Notes: a model not told the origin generated them from the letters alone. Positions 35,089 to 47,080 are shown, counted from the first letter of the stretch. The stretch: 64,000 nucleotides of DNA from CAVZTA01 sp963778025 (GCA_963778025.1 CAVZTA010000012.1:1-64000); one strand, 5' to 3'. Program-made: numbers and translations.

Positions 35089-35868
35089 ATGCCGCTGCCC
35101 GACCTGCCGGCGCTGCCGGAACCGTTCCTGATCCTCATGTGCCTCGGCTTCACGGGGCTGCTCGTCATCCTGCGCTTCGATGCCCAGCGCTTCGGCGCGG
35201 CCGAGTACGACGAGCCCGACCGGTACGGCCACGTGCCGTCGCTGCGGCGACGGATCGCGTGGTACGTGCTGGGCATCGGCGGCGTCGCGGCCGTCTACGT
35301 GATGCACCCGGCGCCCGAGATCCAGCTGTTCCTGGGACCCGGCGATCGCGCGCTGTCGATCACCTGGGGCGTCATCTATGGCGTCGCGGGCGCCGTCGCG
35401 GCGCTGGTCGTCGCGTACTGGCGGTATCGCCACCTGCGCTTTCCCGAGGTGCGCTCGTATCCCGGCGCGCTGATCAACCAGGTCGCGACGGCGTTCGTCG
35501 ACGAGGCCGTGTTCCGCGGTCTGGTGTTCGGCTGGATCCTGATGCTCGGGCTCGAGCCGAACCTCGCGAACGTCATCCAGACGCTCATCTATGCGCTGGC
35601 GACGCGGACCGGGGCGCCGGGGCGGCCGAAGACGATGCTGCTGCTCGTCATCGCCATCGGCCTCGCGAGCGGCTACGTGACCGGGATCACGGGCGGCATC
35701 GGCGCGGCGTTCCTGGGTCACGCGGTCACCCGGTTCGCGTTCTTCCTCACCACCGGCCACGTCGGCCAGCCGCTGCCCAAGGGCCGCGAGGTCGAGGAGC
35801 TGGAGCGACGGCGACGGACGCCCGACGGCTGGACCGTCATCGGGTCGCGCGAGCGCGGCGACGGCTGA
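35089..35868 (+). CDS. CPBP-family intramembrane metalloprotease
   Basis: A 259-residue protein with about seven membrane helices. The CPBP (Abi/CAAX protease) signature is present: NQVATAFVDEAVFRGLVFGW carries the E-x3-R block with Asp-Glu in place of Glu-Glu, and GAAFLGHAVTRFAFFL carries the C-terminal His motif. Known relatives process prenylated peptides or self-immunity bacteriocin precursors. No bacteriocin or prenylated substrate gene lies nearby, so the role is open. ATG 35089 follows an 85-base gap after lepA. Its stop lies near the unclear start of hemW. Confidence 0.75.
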   Translation: MPLPDLPALPEPFLILMCLGFTGLLVILRFDAQRFGAAEYDEPDRYGHVPSLRRRIAWYVLGIGGVAAVYVMHPAPEIQLFLGPGDRALSITWGVIYGVAGAVAALVVAYWRYRHLRFPEVRSYPGALINQVATAFVDEAVFRGLVFGWILMLGLEPNLANVIQTLIYALATRTGAPGRPKTMLLLVIAIGLASGYVTGITGGIGAAFLGHAVTRFAFFLTTGHVGQPLPKGREVEELERRRRTPDGWTVIGSRERGDG

Positions 35869-35869
35869 G

Positions 35870-37093
35870 CCGGGCGCGCGGCCACCGGTCGCGCTCTATG
35901 TCCACATCCCGTTCTGCGTCTCGCTGTGTCCGTACTGCGACTTCGTGGTGTTCGCGGGGGCCGCGGCGCGCGGGCCGCGGGCGCGCGTCGGGGCGTTCAT
36001 CGAGGCGCTCGACGCGGAGCTGTGCGCGCGGGCGGATGCGCTGGACGCCGGCTTCGGGGCGCGTCCAGCGCTCGAGACGGTGTATCTCGGCGGCGGCACG
36101 CCGACGCTGCTGCCGCCCGACGTCATCGACCGCATCCTCGTGCGCGTGCGCGAGCGCTTCGGCCTGGTCGCGGGCGCGGAGGTGACGATCGAGGCGAACC
36201 CTGGACCCGACGAGCGCGGCGACGCCGCGGCGCTGCGGGAGGCGGGCGTCACCCGGATCTCCTACGGCGCGCAGGCGCTCCACGATGGGCTGCTCCGGCG
36301 CCTGGGCCGGCGGCATCGGGTGCCCGATGTCATGGCCGCCGTCACGGACGCGCGGGCCGCCGGCATCCCGTCGATCTCGCTCGACCTGCTGTACGACGTG
36401 CCGGGTCAGTCGCTCGCGGACTGGATGGGGACCCTCGACGCCGCCCTGGAGCTCGGACCCGACCACCTGTCGCTGTATGCGCTGACGCTCGACGATCCGG
36501 ACGGCGAGGGGCTCACCGGGGAGCTGGGCGATCACCTGCCGACGACGAGCGGTGCCCGCCGCTGGCGTCAGGCCGCTCGGCCCGGCCAGGACGAGGACCG
36601 GGCCGCTGCCCAGTACCACCATGCGGTCGCACTGCTCGACGAGCTGGGCTGGCGCGGCTACGAGATCTCGAACTGGGCACGGCCCGGCCACGAGAGTCGC
36701 CACAACCTGGCCTACTGGCAGCGCCGCCCGTACGAGGCCGTCGGCCCCGGGGCACACGCCTTCGATGGGCTGACGCGCCGCTGGAATGCCGCGCGCCTGG
36801 ATGGGTACGTCGCCGCCCTCACCCCCACCGACGGGTCACGACCGTCGCTCCCACCCGGCGGCCAGGAGCAGGTCGATGGTGCGGCCGCCGCGGTCGAAGC
36901 CACGATCCTCGGGCTCCGGCTGGACACGGGCCTGCCGCTCGCCGATGCGCTGCAACCACCGCTGGGCGATCAGTTCGGCTGGGCGCTCGCCGCGGAGCTC
37001 CTGGAGGTGGACGGCGAACGCGGACAGGAACGGGTCCGCCTCACGACCCGCGGTCGGCTGCTGTCGAACGAGCTCTTCGGTCGACTGGTCTGA
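35870..37093 (+). CDS. hemW: HemW-like radical SAM heme chaperone (start unclear)
   Basis: A radical SAM protein related to coproporphyrinogen III dehydrogenase HemN, probably the heme chaperone HemW. The motif VALYVHIPFCVSLCPYCDF contains CxxxCxxC for the 4Fe-4S cluster. SAM and fold blocks follow: ETVYLGGGTPTLLPPDVIDR, EVTIEANPGPDERGDAAALR, RISYGAQALHDGLLRRLGR, SIDLLYDVPGQS-type SISLDLLYDVPGQS, and GYEISNWARPGHESRHNLAY. A C-terminal winged helix is visible (LTTRGRLLSNELFGRLV). Between the in-frame upstream stop and the motif there is no ATG, GTG or TTG, so the annotated start is arbitrary. An indel near 35870-35890 probably hides the real one. Confidence 0.88.
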   Translation, partial: PGARPPVALYVHIPFCVSLCPYCDFVVFAGAAARGPRARVGAFIEALDAELCARADALDAGFGARPALETVYLGGGTPTLLPPDVIDRILVRVRERFGLVAGAEVTIEANPGPDERGDAAALREAGVTRISYGAQALHDGLLRRLGRRHRVPDVMAAVTDARAAGIPSISLDLLYDVPGQSLADWMGTLDAALELGPDHLSLYALTLDDPDGEGLTGELGDHLPTTSGARRWRQAARPGQDEDRAAAQYHHAVALLDELGWRGYEISNWARPGHESRHNLAYWQRRPYEAVGPGAHAFDGLTRRWNAARLDGYVAALTPTDGSRPSLPPGGQEQVDGAAAAVEATILGLRLDTGLPLADALQPPLGDQFGWALAAELLEVDGERGQERVRLTTRGRLLSNELFGRLV

Positions 37094-37279
37094 CGGTCGC
37101 GCGGCGCTGCGATCGGCGACGCGCCGGCGGCACGGGCGGATACGCGGCTCGGCGTAGCGGGCCATGGCCCGCACGGGTGATGGCGGGACGAGCCTTGGCG
37201 TGGGCATGATTTCGCTGCGCGACCGGCCGTGGGGGGTCCGCGGCACCGGTGACTGTCCCGTCCCCAGATCGAGGACCCC

Positions 37280-37681
37280 GTGGACCGACCTTCGCCACCG
37301 ATCGCGTCATCCGGCCGCACCATCCTCGTCGTCGAGGATGAGCCGGCGGTGCGGGACCTCGTCGCGCGCGTCCTCTCGCGGACGGGCCACGACATCCTCG
37401 TCGAGGCGGATCCGCTGGTCGCCCTGGGGCGGCCGGACCTCGATCGCGTCGACCTGCTCGTGTCCGACGTGGTGATGCCGGGACTGACCGGTCCCGAGGT
37501 CTATCGGCGGCTCCGGGAACGACATCCTCGCCTGCGTGCCGTGTTCATGTCGGGGTACTTCGAGCGGGGACCCCACGGCGAGAACCCGATCCCGGCGGGC
37601 ACGCGGTTCCTCGCCAAGCCGTTCACGCCGCAGGCCCTCTCGATGCTCGTCCTCGAGGCCCTCGCCGAACCCGTCGCCTGA
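37280..37681 (+). CDS. Stand-alone receiver-domain protein
   Basis: A 133-residue single receiver domain from GTG 37280. Acidic pocket VVEDEPAV, phospho-acceptor Asp in LLVSDVVMPGLTGPEVYRRL, switch residue in AVFMSGYFERG, and conserved Lys in TRFLAKPFTPQAL. There is no output domain. The pattern (SDVVMPGLTG, MSGY, LAKPF) resembles receiver domains of hybrid kinases. It sits just upstream of the heat-shock operon, with no kinase adjacent, so its partner is unknown. Confidence 0.85.
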   Translation: MDRPSPPIASSGRTILVVEDEPAVRDLVARVLSRTGHDILVEADPLVALGRPDLDRVDLLVSDVVMPGLTGPEVYRRLRERHPRLRAVFMSGYFERGPHGENPIPAGTRFLAKPFTPQALSMLVLEALAEPVA

Positions 37682-37727
37682 GCTCTGCACCGCTCGTGGA
37701 GGTGCCTCGCGGGCCCGCTCGAGTGCG

Positions 37728-37757
37728 TTGACACTCGTCGTCGTCGACTGCTACGCT
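37728..37757 (+). promoter_or_regulatory. Sigma-70 promoter of hrcA-grpE-dnaK
   Basis: A perfect -35 TTGACA (37728-37733), an 18-base spacer and -10 TACGCT (37752-37757). Transcription should begin near 37764, just before the CIRCE element. Confidence 0.8.
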
Positions 37758-37770
37758 TGCGACCAAGCCG

Positions 37771-37797
37771 TTAGCACTCTCCCATCGAGAGTGCTAA
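37771..37797 (+). promoter_or_regulatory. CIRCE element (HrcA operator)
   Basis: Perfect TTAGCACTC-N9-GAGTGCTAA. HrcA binds this inverted repeat and represses chaperone genes until heat shock titrates the GroE-dependent repressor. It lies between promoter and hrcA start, so hrcA-grpE-dnaK is autoregulated. I found no copy before dnaJ at 57954. Confidence 0.97.
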
Positions 37798-37814
37798 CCA
37801 CGCAGGAGAGGCTC

Positions 37815-38879
37815 GTGGCGCGTCGCATCCGTCGCCCCAGCGGCCCCCTGGACCTCCGCAGTCAAGCGATCCTCCGGGCCGTCATCGAGGAATACGTCAG
37901 CACCGCTCTGCCGGTGGGCTCGTCCGCGCTGGTCGAGCGGTATCGGCTGGGGGTGTCCAGCGCGACCGTTCGGAGCGTCCTCGCCGAGCTCGAGATGGAG
38001 GGATTGCTCACGCATCCCCACACCTCGGCCGGCCGCGTGCCCACCGACGCCGGCTACCGGTTCTACGTGTCCTCGATGGTCGATGGCGTCGCGCTGCCGC
38101 CCGTCGAGCAGCTCATGATCCGCCATCAGTTCGGCCAGGTCGAGTTCGCGAGCGAGCACTGGTTCCGCCTCGCGGCGACGACGCTCGCCTCGGTCACCCG
38201 CTCGGCGGGCATCGCCACCCCCGCCAAGCCGCGGGCCGCGCACCTGCGCCGGCTCGACGTCGTGTCGCTCAACGACCGCATGGCGAGCGTCATCCTCGTG
38301 CTCCGCGAGGGCTCGCTGCGGCAGGTGATGGTCGCGCTCGACGAGGCCACGGACCAGGACACCCTGACCTCGGTCGCGGCCCACCTCAACGACCTCATCG
38401 GCGGGCGCACGGCGGCGGAGGCGGAGACGCGCCTCGCCCGTCTCCCGGCGGACGACCCCGCGCTGGAGCTGCCCCGCCGCGTCGGGGAGCGTGTGGTGCG
38501 CGCGCTGCGCGAGTTCGATGCCGCGGCGGTCGAGGATGTCTTCTCCGACGGGCTGCTCAACGTGATGGCCGCGCCGGAATTCGCCCAGAGCGACAAGCTG
38601 CGCCGCGTGTTCGCGGCCCTCGAGGATCGCGCCACGCTCGGCGGGCTCGTCGACCGCGTGGCCGGTGGGGGCGGCGTCCGCGTGTTCATCGGCCGCGAGA
38701 ACCCGTCCACCGAGATGAGCGACGTGTCCCTGGTCCTCGCCCCGTACGGCCGACCCGGCCGCGCGATCGGGGTGGTCGGCGTCCTGGGGCCGCGGCGGAT
38801 GGCCTATCCGCAGGCCATCGGCACCGTCCGCTTCGTGTCGGGGCTGATGGACGAGCTCATCGACCACCTCTACGCCTGA
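37815..38879 (+). CDS. hrcA: Heat-inducible transcription repressor HrcA
   Basis: A 354-residue repressor. GTG 37815 follows AGGAGAG. The N-terminal winged helix is LRSQAILRAVIEEYVSTALP and SSATVRSVLAELEMEGLLTH with PHTSAGRVPTDAGYRFYV, all diagnostic HrcA blocks. A GAF-like dimerisation domain and the C-terminal block IGRENPSTEMSDVSLVLAPY, GVVGVLGPRRMAYPQAIGTV follow. It binds the CIRCE element 18 bases upstream of its own start. First gene of the operon. Confidence 0.97.
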   Translation: MARRIRRPSGPLDLRSQAILRAVIEEYVSTALPVGSSALVERYRLGVSSATVRSVLAELEMEGLLTHPHTSAGRVPTDAGYRFYVSSMVDGVALPPVEQLMIRHQFGQVEFASEHWFRLAATTLASVTRSAGIATPAKPRAAHLRRLDVVSLNDRMASVILVLREGSLRQVMVALDEATDQDTLTSVAAHLNDLIGGRTAAEAETRLARLPADDPALELPRRVGERVVRALREFDAAAVEDVFSDGLLNVMAAPEFAQSDKLRRVFAALEDRATLGGLVDRVAGGGGVRVFIGRENPSTEMSDVSLVLAPYGRPGRAIGVVGVLGPRRMAYPQAIGTVRFVSGLMDELIDHLYA

Positions 38880-38934
38880 TCAACGATCCCACCCGCCCGG
38901 CTGCGCGCCGGGCGTCGACGCACCGAGAGACGCC

Positions 38935-39531
38935 ATGACCCACCACAAGACCCGCGCTCAACAGCGCATCGAGGAGCTCGATGCGACGCCCGCGACCCTG
39001 GCCGCGGATCTCGAGGCCGCGAACGCCGAGCGCGACGAGGCCCGCATCAAGGCCGACGAATACCTCGCGGCGCTCCAGCGCGAACGCGCCGAGTTCGTGA
39101 ACTTCAAGCGCCGCAGCGCCGAGGAGCGGCTGGCCAGCGCCGGGCTGGCGAACGAGAGCCTCATCTCCAAGGTGCTCACCATCGCCGACGACTTCGACCG
39201 GGCGATCGACGCCCGGCCCGAGGAGCTGGCGGGCGACGCGTGGAGCGACGGCATCGCGGCCATCGACCGGAAGCTCCGGCTGCTGCTGGAGAGCGAGGGC
39301 GTGGGCGAGATCGATGCGACCCCCGGCACACCGTTCGACCCGCGCCAGCACGAGGCGGTCGTCAACGTCCCGGGCAGCGGCCGGCGCGACGGTGAGATCG
39401 TCGAGGAGATCCGACGCGGCTATCGCCTTCGCGAGCGCGTCATCCGCCCGGCGCTCGTGGCCGTCGCGAGCGGCGGCACGGACGAGGCGGCGGCCACCGA
39501 CGACGCGGACGCGCCGCGTCGCATCCACTGA
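38935..39531 (+). CDS. grpE: GrpE nucleotide exchange factor
   Basis: A 198-residue GrpE that releases ADP from DnaK. The long N-terminal coiled coil runs through LAADLEAANAERDEARIKAD and YLAALQRERAEFVNFKRRSA. The C-terminal beta-wing holds GVGEIDATPGTPFDPRQHEA and GEIVEEIRRGYRLRERVIRP, the family signature. The spacing between hrcA and dnaK and the shared promoter place it in the heat-shock operon. Confidence 0.97.
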   Translation: MTHHKTRAQQRIEELDATPATLAADLEAANAERDEARIKADEYLAALQRERAEFVNFKRRSAEERLASAGLANESLISKVLTIADDFDRAIDARPEELAGDAWSDGIAAIDRKLRLLLESEGVGEIDATPGTPFDPRQHEAVVNVPGSGRRDGEIVEEIRRGYRLRERVIRPALVAVASGGTDEAAATDDADAPRRIH

Positions 39532-39588
39532 TCCCGAACCCAAACACCGGAAACCCCGAACCAAACCACCCAGGAGCACGGATCGACC

Positions 39589-41544
<1,956 letters not shown>

Positions 41545-41706
41545 CCTCCCGCGGCGCCCTCGCCGCGCACCACGCAGTCACGGGACGGCCCGTCGCACCC
41601 CTCGGGGAGCGGCGGGCCGCTCCACGTCGCGCGGGTCTCGCCATCGCGATCCCCACGCGCCCGACAGGGGCGACTCGCCGGCGTTCGCCGAACCTAGAAT
41701 CGCGGC

Positions 41707-43117
41707 GTGACGCCTTCGAGCGGGCGGGGCGGCCGCCGACCCACTGCGGGCCCCCAGTCCTTCCTGGTGCGTCCGCTCCGGCGCGGCCGGCGGCAGAACC
41801 GGCCCGCCCTCGCCCTCGCGATCGCGTTCGTCGTCGTGGCCGGCGTCGGGATGGTGCTGCTCATGCTGCCCGTCGCATCCGCGGCAGGAGCGTGGACGAA
41901 TCCGGGTGTCGCGCTGTTCACCGCCACCTCGGCGGTCTCGCTGACCGGCATCTCCGTCGTCGAGACGGGCACGTTCTGGAGCCCGTTCGGTCAGCTCGTC
42001 ATCGCCGCGCTCATCCAGGTGGGCGGATTCGGCTTCATGACCGGCTCGACGCTCCTGCTGGCGATCCTCATCGGTCGACGGACCTCGCTGAGTGACCGGA
42101 TCCTGGTCCAGGCGTCCACCGATGCGTCGGACCTGGGCAGCGTCACCGGCCTGGTCCGGCGGGTGGCCGTGTTCACCCTGGTCGTCGAGGGGATCGGCGG
42201 CCTGATCCTGACGGCCGGCTTCCTGGTCCACGGCGAGGACGCCCTCACCGCGCTGTGGTGGGGCGTGTTCCACGCGATCTCCGCGTTCAACAACGCCGGC
42301 TTCGACCTGTTCGGGGATGGCCGCAGCCTCGCGCGCTTCGCCGGCGATGTCGGCGTGCTCGCGCCGATCGCCATCCTCATCGTCCTCGGCGGGCTCGGGT
42401 TCGCGATCGTCGCGGACGTCGCGGCGAAGCGCCGCTGGATCCGGCTGGCGCTCGAGACGAAGGTCGTCGTGCTCACGACCGCCGCGATCATCGTCGTCGG
42501 GACGCTCGCGGTGACGGGCATCGAGTGGGCCAACCCCGCCACGCTCGGCGCGCTGCCCCCGGCCATCCGCCCGTTGAGCGCCCTGTTCGAGACGATCACC
42601 CTCCGGTCCGCGGGCTTCAGCGTCCTGCCGACGGATCAGTTCCTCGACGAGACGCTGTTCGTGGCGATCGCGATGATGTTCATCGGCGGCGCGTCCGGGT
42701 CGACCGCCGGCGGGATCAAGGTCAACACGTTCAGCGTGCTGCTGATCGCGATCGCGTCGACGGTCCGCGGCGATCCGGCTCCGATGGCGCTCGGACGACG
42801 GATCGCGCCGGTCATCATCTACCGTGCGATCGCCATCGCCCTGCTGTCGGTGGCCGTCGTGTTCGTGGTGGCGTTCGGCCTCGGCCTCCTGACGACCGCC
42901 CCGTTCATCGACGTGCTTGTTCGAGTCCGTGTCCGCGCTCGGGACCGTCGGCGCGTCCGTCGGCGTCACCGCCGACGCGAGTCCGGCGGCGCGGATCCTG
43001 CTCGTCGTGGCGATGTTCATCGGCCGGCTCGGCCCGCTCACGTTCGTCCTTGCGCTCGCGGCTCGCGAGCGGACGCACCGGCATCAGCCGGCGCTCGAAG
43101 CCATCCGCATCGGTTGA
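41707..43117 (+). CDS. trkH: TrkH/KtrB-type potassium transporter subunit (one-base frame break)
   Basis: The membrane subunit of a potassium uptake system, 469 residues after repair. The four pore repeats are visible: FTATSAVSLTGISVVETG, FHAISAFNNAGFDLFGDG, FETITLRSAGFSVLPTDQ, and, after a frame change near 42915 (one extra T in GTGCTTGTTC), LFESVSALGTVGASVGVT. GGASGSTAGGIKVNTFSV is a further family block. GTG 41707 lies six bases after a -10-like TAGAAT, suggesting a leaderless transcript. Followed by trkA after 13 bases. Confidence 0.93.
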
Positions 43118-43130
43118 CCCGGAGGTCGCG

Positions 43131-43778
43131 ATGAAGCATTCGGTGATCGTCATCGGGCTCGGCCGGTTCGGGACCGCCGCGGCGCTCGAGCTGATGCAGC
43201 TCGGTCACGAGGTGCTGGCGATCGATGTCGACGAGCGGCGGGTCAACGACATCGCGCCCGACGTGACCTACGCCCACCAGCTCGATGCGACCGATGACGA
43301 GGCGTTGCGATCGGTCGGCGCTGCCGAGTTCGAGCACGCGATCGTGGCGATCAGCGGCGCCACCGAGGCGAGCATCTTCGCGACCATGGCGTTGCGGATG
43401 CTGGGCGTCACGAACGTGGTCGCCAAGGCGGGCTCGGTGCTCCACGGCGCGATCCTCGAGCGGGTCGGGGCGACCCGCGTCGTCCACCCGGAGCAGGAGA
43501 TGGGCCGGCGGGTGGCGCATGCGTTCGAGATCCGCCAGATCATCGACTACCTCGACGTCGCGCCGGACTTCGGGATCGTCAAGACGAAGCCGCCGGCGTC
43601 GTGGCACGGCAAGACCCTGGGCGAGATCGATCTCGCGAACCGCTATCGCCTCAGCTCGATCGTGCTTCGGCGTGGCGATCGCATCACCATCGACCCCGAC
43701 GCGAACGAACGCATCGAGCCCGATGACGAGCTGACGCTCATCGGGCGCGACGAACACCTGGAACGGCTTGCCGAGTGA
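43131..43778 (+). CDS. trkA: TrkA/KtrA-type potassium channel regulatory protein
   Basis: A 215-residue cytoplasmic RCK protein. The N-terminal Rossmann domain is KHSVIVIGLGRFGTAAALEL with nucleotide-binding acid in VLAIDVDERRVNDIA, followed by VVAKAGSVLHGAILERVGAT and VHPEQEMGRRVAHA. The C-terminal RCK_C domain ends RIEPDDELTLIGRDEHLERL. One Rossmann/RCK unit (about 215 residues) fits KtrA-like proteins rather than the duplicated E. coli TrkA. It gates the TrkH-like pore encoded upstream in response to nucleotide. ATG 43131 follows GGAGGT. Confidence 0.95.
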   Translation: MKHSVIVIGLGRFGTAAALELMQLGHEVLAIDVDERRVNDIAPDVTYAHQLDATDDEALRSVGAAEFEHAIVAISGATEASIFATMALRMLGVTNVVAKAGSVLHGAILERVGATRVVHPEQEMGRRVAHAFEIRQIIDYLDVAPDFGIVKTKPPASWHGKTLGEIDLANRYRLSSIVLRRGDRITIDPDANERIEPDDELTLIGRDEHLERLAE

Positions 43779-43844
43779 GGGGCGGCAGGCCCGTTCGGGC
43801 AGCCGACGCCGCGCGCGCCGTCCCGTGAGCGGACAAGCAGCAGG

Positions 43845-44493
43845 TCATGCGGCCGTCGACGGTCGTTCCACCGGCTGCACATCGTCGCGCATCGCCCGTT
43901 CGGCTCGCCCAAGGTGCACGAGGAACCGGGCGAAGAGCCCGAAGCCCGTCAACCCGACCAGGCCCAGGCTGATCCAGAGGATCGGTCGCGCCAGCCCGAG
44001 GTTCGAGCTGCTCGTGAGCGCCTCGGGCAGTCCGCCAAGGTACTCCTGGTCCGCCGCCTCGAGGCCGTACACCTGGGGAACGATGTACAGGACGGAGGCG
44101 ACCACGAGCAGGATGCTCACCAGCCTGAAGGCGCGCGGGTCGTCGTCCGCGTCGCGGATCAGCTTCACGACCAGAGCCCAGAACAGGACGACGGTGGCGA
44201 GGGGCGAGGTCGATCGGAAGCCCCACCTTCAGATAGAGGTTCGGCATCAGGAACACCATGCTCAGCCCGAGGGTGATGACCAGCAGGCCGTCACGGATCA
44301 GCACGTACGACAGCCACCAGACGTCACCACCGAAGCGCAGCGTGAGCCTCTGGAGGAATCGCACGACGTACGGTCGCGCGAAGTGGAGCGACAGCGTGAA
44401 CGCCCAGAGGATCGGCAGGACCGCAGAGATGGACAGGACCATCCAGACCATCGCGCCGTCGGTCAGCGCCGCTGCGAGGTCGTCGCCATTCAT
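43845..44493 (-). CDS. Membrane protein B of the redox operon, paralogue of 44490-45116 (frame break)
   Basis: A polytopic protein of about 215 residues. From ATG 44493: MNGDDLAAALTDGAMVWMVL, LHFARPYVVRFLQRLTLRFG, DVWWLSYVLIRDGLL, MPNLYLKVGLPIDL. One extra C near 44205 (GCCCCTCGCC) then changes the frame to ALATVVLFWALVVKLIRDAD and the rest (SSSNLGLARPILWISLGLVG, tail QPVERPSTAA). It is a clear paralogue of the upstream gene: both share H-x-x-RPY-VR, WW-x-x-YV-x-x-RD and SS-x-N-x-x-LA-x-P. About five helices. I do not recognise the family. Its start overlaps the upstream stop (ATGA). Confidence 0.7.
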
Positions 44494-45116
44494 CGTTCGC
44501 CTCCTCGGGTGGCCGGATCGGGCCGGCGCGTGGTCTGGCGCAGGTTGTAGGCGACAGCGATCACCCCGCAGGCACCGGCGACCGCGGCCGACAGGTAGCA
44601 CAGCGGCAGGGCCAGGTCGGGGTTCTTCGAGCTCACGAGCAGCGGCATGATCACGTCGACGCGTTGGCCGGTGAGCTCCGTCATCTGGGTCCCGAGGAAG
44701 TACGGGACGAGATACAACGTCGCACCGAGGCCGATGAGCAGGACCTGCCAGCGATAGCCGTTCACGTCGCTGTCGCCGTGCGTCGTGAGCTTGATCAGGA
44801 GCGCCCCGAACGCGCAGACGGCGGCGACGCCACCGGTGATGGGGAGGTCCTGGCCGGTGATGACATCCGGGTAGAAGAAGATGAAGCTGCCCAGCAGGAC
44901 CTGGAGGAGGATCAGGTCGCGAAGCGCGACGTAGATGATCCACCACAGGTCCGCTCCGAGGCGGAGCGAGAACTTCCCGGTGTTCCGGACCATGTACGGC
45001 CGGCCCAGGTGCATCGCGAGCGCCAGCAGCCAGAGCACGACCAGGGCGGCCGCGATCGTGCCTTCGACGAAGCCCTCGCCGGCGTCGAAGACGCCGGCGA
45101 CCTGTTCGGCGTTCAT
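44490..45116 (-). CDS. Membrane protein A of the redox operon
   Basis: A 208-residue protein with about five to six helices: FVEGTIAAALVVLWLLALAM, then HLGRPYMVRNTGKFSLRLGA, DLWWIIYVALRDLILLQVLL, GSFIFFYPDVITGQDLPITG, and VSSKNPDLALPLCYLSAAVA. A His at the end of helix 1 (LAMHLGRP) and a second paralogue with the same His are candidates for heme or quinone binding; that is inference. ATG 45116 overlaps the flavoprotein stop (ATGA) and its own stop overlaps gene B, so all three are translated together. I recognise no named family. Confidence 0.75.
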   Translation of the reverse strand: MNAEQVAGVFDAGEGFVEGTIAAALVVLWLLALAMHLGRPYMVRNTGKFSLRLGADLWWIIYVALRDLILLQVLLGSFIFFYPDVITGQDLPITGGVAAVCAFGALLIKLTTHGDSDVNGYRWQVLLIGLGATLYLVPYFLGTQMTELTGQRVDVIMPLLVSSKNPDLALPLCYLSAAVAGACGVIAVAYNLRQTTRRPDPATRGGER

Positions 45117-47080
45117 CCGAGTCCTCCTGTGGTCGCCGGCCCGATCGACGAGCCCGCGACGGTCGATGGAAGCGGCGTGATGGCCACGGAACGGTCGGCC
45201 GGTCCACGGCCGGCCACGACGGTCACGGCAGAACACTGGTCTACGACATCGCACCGGAAGCAGCGGGCCGCCTCGGACCGCGCCATCGCCGGGTCGAAGC
45301 CGACCTGCGCGGCCGAGAACGTCACGGTGTCGACGACCGGGAGCGGCGGATGGGCGCGCGCGCGGACGGCCAGATCCAGCTGCAGCCGCTGCTCCGTCGC
45401 GGTCGCGACTCGGACGGTGCGAAGGATCTCCTCCTCGGCGTCGGGGACGCCCGCCAGGAAGCGGTGGATCGAGGCGGCGGCCCGGCGACCGGCTGCCACC
45501 GCATCGATGATCGTCTTCGGACCGGAGACGACGTCGCCGCCGGCGAAGACGCCGGCCTGGCTCGTGGCCATCGTCCGCTCGTCGGCGACGACGCCTGCCC
45601 AGCCGCTGATCTCGATGCCCGTCCCTGCCGGCAGGATCGAGGGGTCCGGCTCCTCCCCGATCGCGACGAGGATCGTGTGTGCCGGGACGTCGACGACCAT
45701 CTCGGAGTCCATCCCCGACTCGTCCCGGCCAGGGACCGGCGGCGACGGATCGCGGTCGGTGGTCGCGGACGGGTTCACGGCGCACCGCAGCCCGACGACG
45801 AGCCCTTCGCGGATGATGACCTCGCGGACCTGCAGGCCGGCCCGGATCGTGACCCCCTCGCGCTCGGCTGCCTCGACCTCCTCGGGCTGGGCGGGCATGT
45901 CGGTGCGCCGTCGCCGATACGCGACGGTGACCGATGTGGCGCCGCTCCGCAGGGCTGAGCGCGCCGCATCCATCGCGGTGCTGCCGCCGCCGACGACGAC
46001 CACCGAGCCGGAGAGCCGGGGCGCCTCGTCGAGGTTCACCTGCTTGAGGAAGAGCGTCGCCGGGACGACCCCAGGCGAATCGTCTCCCGGGACGCCGAGC
46101 CGTCGGCTCTTGGAGGCGCCCGTCGCAAGGAAGATCGCGGCGTAGCCCTCGCGCTGGAGATCGCCGAGCGTGAAGTCGCGACCCATCGCCGCATCGAGTC
46201 GCAGCTCCACGCCGAGGTCGACGATCCGGGCGAGCTCCGCCTGGAGGACCGCTCGTGGCAGTCGATAGCCCGGGATCCCGATCGCCATCATCCCTCCTGG
46301 GACAGGCATGGCCTCGAAGACGACGACGGGATAGCCGAGCCGCGCGAGGTAGTACGCCGCCGACATCCCGGCCGGTCCGCCGCCGACGATCGCGACGCGT
46401 TCCTTCCGCCTCGTCGTGGGCGGGGTGATGGGTGGCAGCGAGCCATGCTCCGCGGCGAACCGCTTCAGCGTCCGGATCGAGATCGGCTCGTCGAGGACCC
46501 CCGTCGACACGCCGCCTCACACGGCGCCGTGCAGATCCAGCCGCAGACCGACGGGAACGGATTGACCTCGGCGGCGACGGCGTAGGCCTCGTCGTAGCGT
46601 CCCGCGGCGATCGCTCCGACGTAGCGGCCAGCGTCGGTGCCGGCTGGGCATGCGACCTGGCAAGGAGCGGCCGACCCCGACCGCGACGTATCGGTCAGCG
46701 GCAGATCGACCTTCGACCACGGCGAGCCGTGCGTCGGCTTGAGCGACTCGAGCGTGACCTCCGAAAGCGGCAGCCAGCCGACCGTGCCCGCGGGTCGCGT
46801 GATCGGGCCCTGGCGCGGCGCGAGCATCGTCGGTCCGGTCTGCGCTTCGATCGATGATCACGCTCACCGGACACTCGCGTGCGCACAGCTGACAACCGAT
46901 GCACTCGCCGACCTGGATCGGGTGCTCCATCGCCCACGGCAGGGGGCGGGTCGGGCCCTGGCCTCGCTCGATCCCCGGCTCCTCGGGCCGGCTCATGTCG
47001 AGGGCCTCGACCGGGCAGCAATCCATGCAGATCCCACAGTTGATGCAGCCCGTCTGCCTGATGTCGACGCGATATCCCAT
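45113..47080 (-). CDS. Ferredoxin/GltD-type iron-sulfur flavoprotein oxidoreductase (two frame breaks)
   Basis: About 655 residues. From ATG 47080 an N-terminal 2x[4Fe-4S] ferredoxin domain: GCINCGICMDCCPVEALD and GECIGCQLCARECPVSVI. After a frame change near 46845 comes a GltD/dihydropyrimidine-dehydrogenase-type FeS domain: CQVACPAGTDAGRYVGAIAA and VCGWICTAPCEAACRRG. A second frame change near 46505 leads to LDEPISIRTLKRFAAEHGSL. FAD site: RVAIVGGGPAGMSAAYYLAR. NAD(P)H site: SVVVVGGGSTAMDAARSALR. A late FAD block is TSQAGVFAGGDVVSGPKTII. It probably moves electrons between NAD(P)H, ferredoxin-type clusters and the two membrane proteins downstream. Glutamate synthase activity is unlikely: no gltB is nearby. 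Confidence 0.8.

Noticed and set aside
45113..47080. Glutamate synthase small subunit gltD
   Set aside because: The FeS/FAD/NAD(P)H layout matches GltD-like proteins, but an extra N-terminal ferredoxin domain is present, no gltB is nearby and the gene is coupled to two membrane proteins.
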